The notes beneath the pieces are model-generated. The model had not been told where the DNA came from and made no database searches. It saw only the letters and a program-made list of their open reading frames with translations. The position numbers and the translations under genes are program-made. Shown here in pieces: positions 42,182 to 49,087 of a DNA stretch of 49,316 nucleotides (position 1 is the stretch's first letter; each line of letters starts with the position of its first letter). The DNA lies in assembly GCA_020053355.1 (NCBI GenBank), contig JAGVNI010000013.1, positions 1 through 49,316 on the forward strand, given 5' to 3'. This DNA comes from an archaeon. Its GTDB lineage: Archaea > Micrarchaeota > Micrarchaeia > Anstonellales > Bilamarchaeaceae.

Positions 42182-42514
42182 TCACTCTTTCCTCTTCCTA
42201 GGCGCTGCAGCGGCCTTCTTTTTCTTCTCCGGTTTCGGCATGAGGCCTTCCCTCACCTTGATGAATATCGGCTCGGTGGCCATCAACTTCTCCTTTGCCG
42301 AATAAGCGTGGATGGTGACTTTCACGGCCTTGCGCCCGAACGAGCTTGCCACTTTGCGGAGCACGACGAGTTCCGGGTTCGCGGCGATTTTCTGGCACAC
42401 CGCATCCTTTATCTGCGCCCGCTTCGGCGTTGCCCCGTCGAAGCTCACTTCCGCCTCGACCTCCTTTCTTTCGAGGAGCTTATTTTCCGTTGTATTTATG
42501 AGATTGACGTTCAT
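42182..42514 (-). CDS. rps24e: 30S ribosomal protein eS24
   Basis: 110 residues: N-terminal [14 protein letters not shown]-type strand pattern, [20 protein letters not shown] helix and the [19 protein letters not shown] strand-turn-strand typical of eS24. The C-terminus is a Lys/Ala-rich tail ([18 protein letters not shown]). The ATG overlaps the aIF5A stop (ATGA), so translation is coupled. Confidence 0.95.
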   Translation of the reverse strand: MNVNLINTTENKLLERKEVEAEVSFDGATPKRAQIKDAVCQKIAANPELVVLRKVASSFGRKAVKVTIHAYSAKEKLMATEPIFIKVREGLMPKPEKKKKAAAAPRKRKE

Positions 42515-42903
42515 TTTATCCTCTCCATTTTCTTCCTTCCCATCGCTTCAAGCAGCTCGGCTTCCTTGCCCGGCGCCGCAGCGCTCAGCAGGTCGGCCGG
42601 CACCTCGATGTCATAAACCTCGTTGCTCGTCTGGTCCATGACCTGGGCGTTCGTGCCCGAAACTGAAAGTATCATGACGTTCTTCCGGTCTATGATGGGG
42701 CACTCCACGTCTGCGTCACCTGGTGTGAGCAGCGTCTTTTTCTGCCCTTCGAATATGCCCATGGCAGTGACCCTCATTTTCGCCGCCCCGTGCTTGCCCG
42801 GCTTCGAGCTTTCAATGTCGACGACCTTGCACGGGATGTCTTCTATGAGGACGTATTTCCCGACTCTGAGTTCCTTGGCTACCGCGTATACTTTCTCGAC
42901 CAT
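42511..42903 (-). CDS. eif5a: Translation initiation factor aIF5A (hypusine-containing)
   Basis: 130 residues from ATG 42903 (AGGTGT about 6 nt upstream; a TTG directly before it is rejected). The hypusine loop SSKPGKHGAAK carries the modified Lys37. An N-terminal SH3-like domain and a C-terminal OB-fold (about 70-128) are complete. The factor rescues ribosomes stalled at Pro-rich stretches. First gene of the operon, divergent from tatD. Confidence 0.96.
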   Translation of the reverse strand: MVEKVYAVAKELRVGKYVLIEDIPCKVVDIESSKPGKHGAAKMRVTAMGIFEGQKKTLLTPGDADVECPIIDRKNVMILSVSGTNAQVMDQTSNEVYDIEVPADLLSAAAPGKEAELLEAMGRKKMERIK

Positions 42904-42966
42904 CAATACACCTGGCGATAATGAGAACTATAGGTTATAAATCGTTAAGGTTTTTAAACCAAGATT

Positions 42967-43695
42967 ATGGCATTCGTTGATTCGCACACCCACCTTTATG
43001 ACATGAAAAAGGGGTACGCCCTGCCGCCGGACGTGTTTCCGGTCGTGGTCGGGTATTCCCACGGCTCCAACCAGAAGACGGTTGAGGTGGCGCGGCGCGG
43101 CGGGTACCCGTTCGTCCTGGGAATCGCGCCCCAGACGACCATCAAGGAGGGCATTTCCAGGATAGACGAGTGGGTGGAGTTCATACGGACGAGCAGGCCG
43201 AATGCCATCGGGGAAGTGGGCCTGGACTACAAATGGGCGCAGACGCAGGAGCATGTCGATGGCGAGAAACGCGTCTTTGCAAGGATGGTCGCGCTTGCAC
43301 GCGAGATGGATTTGCCCCTCGTGATACACTCCCGAGACAATCCTAATGATAACGGCCTCCCCAAATATGCCGTCGAAGACATACTGGGGATGGTCGGCGG
43401 AATGCGCTTCCTGATGCATTTCTATTCCGGGACCGAGGAGCAGGCCCTGAGGATAATCGGGATGGGCGGGCTCATATCCATGGCGCACATGCGCTCCAAG
43501 GAGAGGAGGAAAGTAATTAATAGTGTGCCGCTGGATAGACTGCTTGTCGAGAGCGATTCGCCGTACATCGGCAGGACTCCTGAGAGCGTCCGTGAAGCCG
43601 TTGGCTACATAGCCGAGGTCAAGGGCTTGGATGCTAAGATGGTCGAAGATGCGACCGCGCGGAACGCCATGAAATTCTTCGGGTTCAGATTGTGA
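42967..43695 (+). CDS. tatD: TatD-family metal-dependent DNase/hydrolase
   Basis: 242 residues of TIM-barrel amidohydrolase type. DSHTHLYD (residues 5-12) and GEVGLDY (about 80) give the first metal ligands; LVIHSRDN (His) and LMHFYSG (His) follow, with late Asp in LLVESDSPY. TatD enzymes are 3'-5' DNases used in repair and stress, though some homologues are other hydrolases. It is divergent from the aIF5A operon and followed 4 nt later by the NYN-domain gene. TTTTTAAACC about 15-20 nt upstream is TATA-like. Confidence 0.9.
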   Translation: MAFVDSHTHLYDMKKGYALPPDVFPVVVGYSHGSNQKTVEVARRGGYPFVLGIAPQTTIKEGISRIDEWVEFIRTSRPNAIGEVGLDYKWAQTQEHVDGEKRVFARMVALAREMDLPLVIHSRDNPNDNGLPKYAVEDILGMVGGMRFLMHFYSGTEEQALRIIGMGGLISMAHMRSKERRKVINSVPLDRLLVESDSPYIGRTPESVREAVGYIAEVKGLDAKMVEDATARNAMKFFGFRL

Positions 43696-43699
43696 GCAA

Positions 43700-44200
43700 A
43701 TGTTCGACTTGAGCGGCATATTCGGGAAAAAAGAAGGCGCAAGAGGAGCGAAGGCCAAGCCGGACATCGCCCTCCTTGTTGACGGCCCGAACATCCTGCG
43801 CAAGGCTTTCAACGTCGACATGCTCGAGATAAAGAAGGAGCTAAGCAAGTACGGCAACATCCGGGTTGCACGGATTTACCTCGACCAGTACGCCTCGGAC
43901 AAGCTGATTGAGGCGATGGTGAACCAGGGTTTCGAGACCGAGGTGACGACCGGGGATGTGGATGTCACGATGGCCATAGAAGCCATGGAGTATGTCCTCG
44001 ACCCGAATATCGACACGATTGCGCTCATGACGCGGGACACGGACTACCGTCCGGTGCTGGTGAAGGCGAAGGCAAGGGGAAAGAAGACGATAATAATAGC
44101 CACAGATGTCGCTTTCAGCGCCGCTCTCCGGAATACGGCCGACCGCATAATCATTTTCAAGGGCCCCGGAAGGATTGAAACCATCGTGAACAGCGATTGA
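43700..44200 (+). CDS. NYN/PIN-like ribonuclease domain protein (LabA/DUF88 type)
   Basis: 166 residues. PIN-fold acidic residues: ALLVDGPNI (about 27-35, Asp), TTGDVDVTMAIEAMEY (Asp pair) and LMTRDTDYRP (Asp/Thr). This matches the archaeal TIGR00288-type family related to LabA. Probably an RNA-cleaving or RNA-binding protein; it lies between tatD and the Lsm gene, so RNA metabolism is plausible. Cotranscribed with tatD. Confidence 0.85.
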   Translation: MFDLSGIFGKKEGARGAKAKPDIALLVDGPNILRKAFNVDMLEIKKELSKYGNIRVARIYLDQYASDKLIEAMVNQGFETEVTTGDVDVTMAIEAMEYVLDPNIDTIALMTRDTDYRPVLVKAKARGKKTIIIATDVAFSAALRNTADRIIIFKGPGRIETIVNSD

Positions 44201-44254
44201 CTTATAAATCCTATCATGAATGATTAGAAAACTTTAATTTTTTGAGGTGAAATT

Positions 44255-44479
44255 ATGCCAGAGAGAAGACCGTTCGACGTGCTGAACAGCTCCCTTAACA
44301 ACACCGTCATCATCGGTATGAAGGGCGGCGCAGAATTCAGGGGTGTCATGGTAGCCTACGATGTCCACATGAACATCGTGCTCGAGAAGGCGGAACAGCT
44401 CGTTAACGGAGAAGTGAAGCGGGGCGTCGGCACCGTGCTCCTGCGCGGCGATTCCGTCACGTTCATCTCGCCAGCCTGA
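44255..44479 (+). CDS. lsm: Sm-like archaeal protein (Lsm)
   Basis: 74 residues, entire Sm fold. Sm1 motif VIIGMKGGAEFRGVMVAYDV includes the Gly-x-Asp region with MNIVL; Sm2 is GTVLLRGDSVTFIS with the RG element. It forms heptameric rings that bind U-rich RNA. A ribosome site (GAGGTGA) precedes the ATG. Confidence 0.95.
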   Translation: MPERRPFDVLNSSLNNTVIIGMKGGAEFRGVMVAYDVHMNIVLEKAEQLVNGEVKRGVGTVLLRGDSVTFISPA

Positions 44480-44480
44480 T

Positions 44481-44501
44481 GTTTTTTATTCATTATTTTT
44501 C
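44481..44501 (+). terminator. T-rich terminator after Lsm
   Basis: GTTTTTTATTCATTATTTTTC directly after the stop is a typical archaeal U-tract terminator. Confidence 0.5.
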
Positions 44502-44515
44502 TATATCTTATAATT
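44502..44515 (+). promoter_or_regulatory. TATA-like box for tRNA-Ala
   Basis: TATATCTTATAATT about 70 nt before the tRNA. The segment between them (44522-44556) holds TCAAAC/GTTTGA and TTTGATCAAA inverted repeats, so the leader itself may be structured. Confidence 0.45.
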
Positions 44516-44579
44516 GTCCGAAGTCAAACCGGCTGACGTTTGATCAAACTTTGACCGAAGCCATGGCGTAGGAAAGTTT

Positions 44580-44651
44580 GGGCTCGTAGCTCAGCAGCAG
44601 AGCGCTCCCTTGGCATGGGAGAGGCCGGGGGTGCGAGTCCCCCCGAGTCCA
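44580..44651 (+). tRNA. tRNA-Ala (anticodon GGC)
   Basis: 72-nt cloverleaf. Acceptor GGGCTCG (44580-44586) pairs with CGAGTCC (44644-44650), giving the G3-U70 pair that is the alanine identity element; discriminator A44651. Anticodon stem CTCCC/GGGAG encloses TTGGCAT with anticodon GGC. T-stem GGGGG/CCCCC encloses TGCGAGT, where position 55 is G, not the usual T. No intron, no encoded CCA. The 3' end GAGTCCA is reused as the start of the first inverted repeat of the array downstream. Confidence 0.94.
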
Positions 44652-44963
44652 TTTTCCACTTGAAGGGCAGTGATAATCAGGTTTTCTCTAGGAAAATGGA
44701 CTGTTTTGACCCGCAGGTCAAAGACAAGTCCAAAATTCATCTGTTCCCAGTTTCCAGTCTTAAGTAGTTCCTCACGAATTTTGGACGGGAAGTGAAATCC
44801 GCAGGATTTCACTACGAGTCCATAATCCATGTGTTCCTAGCTTCAGGTTTGAGCATATTCTCAGGGATTATGGACGATTTTGGAACCCGCAGATTCCAAA
44901 CGGAAGTCCATTTTTCATAAGCCACTAGTTTTAATTCCCTGGATTTTCTTTGGAGAATGACTG
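44647..44963. repeat. Tandem array of long inverted repeats with co-varying stems next to tRNA-Ala
   Basis: Four units start with GTCC at 44647, 44728, 44818 and 44906 (spacing 81, 90, 88) and end in GGAC at 44701, 44786 and 44875; the fourth is degenerate. Unit arms pair across 33-38 nt: GTCCATTTTCC/GGAAAATGGAC, GTCCAAAATTC/GAATTTTGGAC, GTCCATAATCC/GGATTATGGAC. Only GTCCA/TGGAC is fixed; the inner arm changes on both sides, so pairing, not sequence, is conserved. Each spacer is another hairpin with a CGCA loop: TTTGACC-CGCA-GGTCAAA, GTGAAATC-CGCA-GGATTTCAC, TTTGGAA...TTCCAAA. Spacing is not a multiple of three and no frame runs through, so it is not coding. Confidence 0.85.
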
Positions 44964-44974
44964 CGCGCGGAGCG

Positions 44975-45005
44975 ATAAAAACCGGAAGAGCCGGGGAACC
45001 CCCGG
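44975..45005 (-). terminator. Hairpin plus T-tract after the lipoprotein cluster
   Basis: On the minus strand CCGGGG-GTT-CCCCGG (45005-44991) is followed by TTTTT near 44980-44976, about 70 nt after the last lipoprotein stop. It looks like a terminator for that cluster. Nothing else is recognised in 45006-45077. Confidence 0.45.
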
Positions 45006-45077
45006 CCCGCCCGGCCACTCCAGGTTGGGAGATCTGGAAGCGTCAGATAATTTCCAATGCCACAGCATCACAGCCGT

Positions 45078-45659
45078 TTAGATTGCATCCACTGATATCG
45101 CCAGCTTAACCACGGTCGCGTTTGCCGAAACAGGGACCAGTGTTATTTTTTTCCCGTCCGCAGCCACATTTATGGTGGTCGTCAATCCCACGGGGCACTT
45201 CTGCGCTGATGCTGTGGCTGCCCCGCCGCAGGAGATGCCGATGATTGCATCAGACCCGCTTTTGCCAAGATAATCGAAACTGTAGCCGCCGACAGTCTTG
45301 GGCGTCCCGTAGACGATATACCCGTTGAAAGCGGCGCTGGATGAAAGCGCACAGGCTGATTTGGAATCCGGTTTGGACATGTCCGGGGACAGGTCCCTTC
45401 GCCCGATATCCACTGAAGCCAACGCATCCCGAGCGGAATCCGCCTTTCCTTTCAGGTCTTTCAGATCATTCGCACCATCCTTGCGCCGAACAGACTCTCC
45501 GATTCCGGCATCCATATCAGGCATTGGCGGAAGAGACGTGCTGTCTGGGTTGCCGCATGCTGAGGCCAATGATAGGCTGGCGGCGATAAAAAGCTGCGCC
45601 CAAGGTTTCCTGTTCCTGTTTTGATTATCCAAATCGCGTGATTTTATCCTCATAGTCAT
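45078..45659 (-). CDS. Lipoprotein with 'GYSFDYLGKSGSD' domain (193 aa)
   Basis: A charged N-terminal stretch precedes a hydrophobic segment ending in a lipobox-like SLASACG. The middle (about 45-100) is a low-complexity Asp/Lys/Ser linker (repeats of the type DLKDLKGKADS). The C-terminal about 90 residues form a conserved domain shared with the next two genes: C.L...AAFNGYIVYGTPKTVGGYSFDY..., SCGG..TASAQKCP.GLTTTI, VAADGKKIT.VPVSANATVV. Two conserved Cys may form a disulfide. Start at ATG 45659 with GGGTGA 5 nt upstream. Function unknown. Confidence 0.75.
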   Translation of the reverse strand: MTMRIKSRDLDNQNRNRKPWAQLFIAASLSLASACGNPDSTSLPPMPDMDAGIGESVRRKDGANDLKDLKGKADSARDALASVDIGRRDLSPDMSKPDSKSACALSSSAAFNGYIVYGTPKTVGGYSFDYLGKSGSDAIIGISCGGAATASAQKCPVGLTTTINVAADGKKITLVPVSANATVVKLAISVDAI

Positions 45660-45678
45660 AGATTTCACCCGTTTTTCC

Positions 45679-46305
45679 TTAGATGGCCCCCACTGTAATC
45701 GATATGTTCACCACGGTCGCGTTCGCAGAGACAGGGACTATTGTTATCTTCTTGCCGTCCTGCGCGACGTTAATCGTAGTCGTTAATCCAATCGGGCATT
45801 TCTGGGCCGATACGGTGACAGCCCCCCCGCAGGAGATGTCGAGCAACGCATCCGACCCGCTCTTTCCTATATAATCGAAACTATAGCCCCCAACCAGCTG
45901 CGGGGTTCCGGATGTCAAGTAACCGTTGAAGAAGCCAGCCGAAGCCGTGAGGCATGCGGGTTTTGCATCCGTTGCGGCGATATCCGTTTTCGAATCCGGC
46001 TTGCCGTAATCAGAAACGGATTTATCCTTGTGCGCGGAATCGTTCTTCGCATCATTATGCATATCGATTTTTGACGGGGATTCGGCATGGCTGAAATCTA
46101 TTATCCGATTATCACGGATAACGTCACTGGTGCTTGAATCATGCCTTCCATCATTGCCCGCCGTGTCCGGAAGAGCAGGCAGGCCGTGGGGATTGAAAAC
46201 ACATCCTCCGGAAAAAAGCGCAAATGCGAGGAATGGGGCGCGCATGCCGGTGGCGCGGCTGTTCCGACCGGTTTTTTCATCACGCAGTTGGGTTCTGAGT
46301 TTCAT
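45679..46305 (-). CDS. Lipoprotein with 'GYSFDYIGKSGSD' domain (208 aa)
   Basis: Same layout as the downstream gene. Hydrophobic stretch with lipobox FSGGC, a Ser/Asp/Lys/His-rich linker (about 45-115, DSSTSDVIRDN... KNDSAHKDKS), then the conserved domain (NGYLTSGTPQLVGGYSFDYI, ISCGGAVTVSAQKCPIGLTT, INVAQDGKKITIVPVSANAT). AGGAGGT lies 7 nt before the ATG. Stop is 20 nt from the next start. Function unknown. Confidence 0.78.
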   Translation of the reverse strand: MKLRTQLRDEKTGRNSRATGMRAPFLAFALFSGGCVFNPHGLPALPDTAGNDGRHDSSTSDVIRDNRIIDFSHAESPSKIDMHNDAKNDSAHKDKSVSDYGKPDSKTDIAATDAKPACLTASAGFFNGYLTSGTPQLVGGYSFDYIGKSGSDALLDISCGGAVTVSAQKCPIGLTTTINVAQDGKKITIVPVSANATVVNISITVGAI

Positions 46306-46320
46306 GGCATAACCTCCTGA

Positions 46321-47577
46321 TTATATCGAACCCACGGTTATCGACATGTGCACGACCGTCGCGTTTGCGGATATCGGGACAATGGTTATCTTTTTCCCGT
46401 CCGCAGCTACGGTTATCGCAGACGTCAATCCCATCGGGCATACCTGCGCCGATGCAACGGCAGTTTTACCGCAGGAGATGCCGATTGAGACATCCGACCC
46501 GCTCTTGCCAAGGTAATCGAAACTGTAGCCGCCGATTGTCTTTGGCGTCCCATAGACGATATACCCGTTGAAAGCGGCGTCTGCTGAAAGCGCGCAGGCG
46601 GAATTGGCATCCGTTGCAATGGAATCCGGGCTGCCGGCTTCCTTGGCCAGCGGCTTCCCATCCACGGAGGTTTTTCCGTCGGAATGCGCCAGGTCCTTCG
46701 TCGAAGAATCATGCCCCGCCTTTGCGTCGTAGCCATGGCCGGCGTCCAGCGCCTGTCCTGCTTCGGTTTTTTTGGCGTCTGACTGCGCCTTGCCATCGGC
46801 TTTCGTTTTGAAATCCGAAACGGATTTGGAATCGGCTTTTTTCAAATCAGGAAACCCGGAATCCAGGTTGCATGGCACTGAAACTGTGAGTTTCACGGTT
46901 CCGCCCGGCGCCCCCCAATCCTTGGTGCTGATACCACTGGAGATATTTTCCACTCCGACATCAAGGACTTGTCCGTCAACGGTCACCTGCTTCGAGGCGC
47001 CGCTTGAAACCTTCAATGATGCCTTCACCTTGCCGCACAGATCCAGAATCGAGAGATGGGCGCTCGTCACCCCGCTTAAGGTCTCCACGCCTTCGAATCT
47101 CACCTGGTAATACGTGCTCAGCGGCAGGAGCCCCCCCTTCAGGTCCAACGTCCCGCCCAGGGCAAGCCATCCTGAGGCGAGCGATGAGGAATTCGAGCAT
47201 GCAAGCAGGCCGCCTGAAGAAGCGCACGCGTCCGCTGAGACCATGTCTGCGACCTTATAGTCGGCAGCGAGGAAATCGTTCCTTGAATCGGAACGCACGT
47301 CAGACGGGGTGCCGTCGGACAGCTTTTTAAAGTCCGCATTTGCCAGGTCGCGGCGGGCATCCGCCGCAGTATCGCGGATGCTACCGCCGTCACGGCGCGT
47401 GTCCGACACGGGGCCGTCCTTTTTAGACGGCATCGGGACGAAATTGTCCATCTCGACGCTGCCGCATCCCGCCCCTGCGAGCATGCTCCCAGCCAGCAGA
47501 AGCTTTCTCCAGCTACCCCTTGAGGCTTCATCTGCCTTCCTGCTTCCCAAAACCCCGCTATTAATCAGTGTTTTCAT
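46321..47577 (-). CDS. Large lipoprotein: extra domain plus 'GYSFDYLGKSGSD' domain (418 aa)
   Basis: Starts at ATG 47577 with GGGAGGT 9 nt upstream. Hydrophobic segment with lipobox LAGAGC (about 25-40), a first Asp/Arg/Lys linker (about 45-110), a first beta domain of about 120 residues with four Cys (about 118-240: CASSGGLLACSNSSS... TVSVPC), a second linker rich in DAKxxDSK-type repeats (about 245-325), then the C-terminal domain common to the two downstream genes. The first domain has the layout of the single domain in the adjacent 171-aa gene (Cys, then strands, late Cys), but similarity is weaker. Function unknown. Confidence 0.78.
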   Translation of the reverse strand: MKTLINSGVLGSRKADEASRGSWRKLLLAGSMLAGAGCGSVEMDNFVPMPSKKDGPVSDTRRDGGSIRDTAADARRDLANADFKKLSDGTPSDVRSDSRNDFLAADYKVADMVSADACASSGGLLACSNSSSLASGWLALGGTLDLKGGLLPLSTYYQVRFEGVETLSGVTSAHLSILDLCGKVKASLKVSSGASKQVTVDGQVLDVGVENISSGISTKDWGAPGGTVKLTVSVPCNLDSGFPDLKKADSKSVSDFKTKADGKAQSDAKKTEAGQALDAGHGYDAKAGHDSSTKDLAHSDGKTSVDGKPLAKEAGSPDSIATDANSACALSADAAFNGYIVYGTPKTIGGYSFDYLGKSGSDVSIGISCGKTAVASAQVCPMGLTSAITVAADGKKITIVPISANATVVHMSITVGSI

Positions 47578-47619
47578 TTCAGATACCTCCCTTTGTCCCA
47601 TTTCCCCATCATTGAAGGA

Positions 47620-48135
47620 TCATCCGGGTTTGTTCGTCCCGTCTCGTGAGTCTAGCCCGCCATCGCCATTGCAGACGGGCGATACCGCGACTTTCAATTT
47701 TAGGCCGGCACTGTCGTATTCCATCGATTCGAGCCGCACAAGGAACGAATCCGCCCCGATAGTAAGCACGGAAGAAGCGCCTGGGCTAAAAGTCGCGTTC
47801 GCCTTGTAACCACAGCCTTCGAGCTGAAGATATGCCGCCTTGGTGCTGCCCGAATCCTTCAGTTCCACCAGGCTCAAGGTCGCGTTCCCCACGGAAACCT
47901 CGTTAGGCCCGGCGCTGCTTCCGCTCTCACGGAGGGTGAGCGTCTGGTTGAGGCAGGAGGATTTGGAAGTGCATCCCGCATCCTGCGCATTCGGGTCGTA
48001 TGGGATGTTGCGGATTGTGATATCCGGGACGCATCCCGCGCCAGCAACCGCGCCAAGAAGCGCGGCTTTGGCGATAAAGCCGGCAGACCTGCCGCGAGAC
48101 GTCTCCTTTTCCAAAATACCGTTTTTCATTTTCAT
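47620..48135 (-). CDS. Lipoprotein with 'LESMEYD' domain (171 aa), paralogue of the 30182 gene
   Basis: Start ATG 48135 after GGGGTGGGAAT; longer upstream frames lack similarity. A charged leader (about 1-20), Ala/Gly-rich hydrophobic segment and a lipobox-like GAGC at about 34. The extracytoplasmic domain has YDPNAQDAG, a Cys pair, LRESGSSAGPNEVSVGNA, DSGSTKAAYLQLEGC and VRLESMEYDSAGLKLKV, almost a position-for-position match to the gene at 30182-30751. First gene of the lipoprotein cluster, divergent from the TrmB regulator. Function unknown. Confidence 0.75.
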   Translation of the reverse strand: MKMKNGILEKETSRGRSAGFIAKAALLGAVAGAGCVPDITIRNIPYDPNAQDAGCTSKSSCLNQTLTLRESGSSAGPNEVSVGNATLSLVELKDSGSTKAAYLQLEGCGYKANATFSPGASSVLTIGADSFLVRLESMEYDSAGLKLKVAVSPVCNGDGGLDSRDGTNKPG

Positions 48136-48216
48136 ATTCCCACCCCGCTCTCGTTTTCCTCCCCAGGCGTTTGCACGCCTTCTAATACACTTTGATAAAC
48201 CAAATGCAACATATCT

Positions 48217-48226
48217 GGTATATAAA
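48217..48226. promoter_or_regulatory. TATA-like box in the lipoprotein/TrmB divergent region
   Basis: GGTATATAAATAA lies around 48217-48229 and TTTATATATG around 48266-48275. The first is close to the divergent lipoprotein operon, the second about 20-28 nt before the TrmB ATG. Confidence 0.5.
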
Positions 48227-48233
48227 TAATGTC

Positions 48234-48251
48234 GTCCCCCAAAGGGGGGAC
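48234..48251. promoter_or_regulatory. GTCCCCC-AAAG-GGGGGAC inverted repeat (candidate TrmB operator)
   Basis: GTCCCCC and GGGGGAC are perfect inverse arms separated by AAAG, between the two TATA-like boxes of the divergent region. A G/C-rich dyad in A/T-rich sequence between a regulator and its neighbour operon is a standard operator position. Binding is not shown. Confidence 0.5.
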
Positions 48252-48293
48252 AAAATCGAAAACCATTTATATATGCGCTGGGAGGGATTAGGC

Positions 48294-49058
48294 ATGGAAG
48301 CGAAGACGCTGGAAAAAATCGGGCTGACAAAAGGCGAGATCAAGGCATACCTTGCGTTGCTGAAAGCAGGGCCGGGGCCGGCAGGTGCAGTTTCCAAGAA
48401 CTCGGGCGTTTCAAGGTCCAAGGTATACATGATACTGGACAAGCTCGAGAAGAAGGGGATGGCTTCGCACGTGGACAAGCGCGGCGTGCGCCATTTCCAG
48501 GCGGTCGAACCCTCTAAAATCAGCGATTACCTGAAAGAGCGGCAGGATGAATTGGGGAAGCTGATGGAGGAGTTCGAGCAGTTCCTTCCGCAATTGGTTG
48601 CGTACCACCAGAGGCAGGAGCAGGTGCAGAGCATCACCGTATATCAGGGCTTCAAGGGTTTGAGGGTTTCGCATGAACACATATACCTCAAGCTGAAACG
48701 GGGGGACGGATACTGCGTCATAGGAGCTCCACGCGCCAATACCTGGGGGCAGCTCGAGCGGTTCTGGGTCCTGGACCACCGCAAGAGGGCTGCGGCCGGA
48801 ATCGGCTGCAAGCTGCTTTTCAATGCGGATGTTGAGAGGAAAATAGTCTCGCACAGGAACAGCCAGCCATTATGCGAAGTGAGATACATGCCGATTGGGA
48901 TGGTGACGCCGGCCGAGATAGAGGTTTACAAGGATACTACGCTCATCATCACGATATCCACAGAGCCGATATCCATCGAGATAGTGAGCCAGGAAATCGC
49001 CGACTCGTTCCGCGCGTATTTCGACCAGTTCTGGAAACGGGCCAAGCCGCTCAGGTAG
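48294..49058 (+). CDS. TrmB-family transcription regulator (254 aa)
   Basis: N-terminal winged helix (about residues 5-75): IGLTKGEIKAYLALLKAG, SKNSGVSRSKVYMILDKLEK, GMASHVDKRGVRHFQAVEP. A short coiled coil follows (about 76-112, KERQDELGKLMEEFEQFLPQ). The C-terminal domain (about 115-250) is effector-binding-like (VYQGFKGLRVSHEHIYLKL, GAPRANTWGQLERF...). TrmB proteins often sense sugars; the ligand is not predictable here. Start ATG 48294, 8 nt after GGGAGGG. Divergent from the four-gene lipoprotein cluster with a palindrome between, suggesting it regulates that cluster (inference). Confidence 0.88.
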   Translation: MEAKTLEKIGLTKGEIKAYLALLKAGPGPAGAVSKNSGVSRSKVYMILDKLEKKGMASHVDKRGVRHFQAVEPSKISDYLKERQDELGKLMEEFEQFLPQLVAYHQRQEQVQSITVYQGFKGLRVSHEHIYLKLKRGDGYCVIGAPRANTWGQLERFWVLDHRKRAAAGIGCKLLFNADVERKIVSHRNSQPLCEVRYMPIGMVTPAEIEVYKDTTLIITISTEPISIEIVSQEIADSFRAYFDQFWKRAKPLR

Positions 49059-49087
49059 CTTGCCGGCAGTACCAGGGGAGTTTGGCC

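Noticed and set aside
44647-44963. CRISPR array
   Set aside because: Repeats are not identical, units differ in arms and length, the 'spacers' are themselves hairpins, and no cas gene is present.
44591-45018. Two overlapping minus-strand open frames across the inverted-repeat array (79 and 68 codons)
   Set aside because: The frames change between units because spacings (81, 90, 88) are not all multiples of three, and one covers the tRNA. The apparent peptide repeats are by-products of the nucleotide repeats.
44975-45060. Additional tRNA in the G/C-rich segment after the array
   Set aside because: CCGGGG...CCCCGG has a 3-nt loop and no T-loop or anticodon arm can be formed; it is better read as a terminator hairpin.
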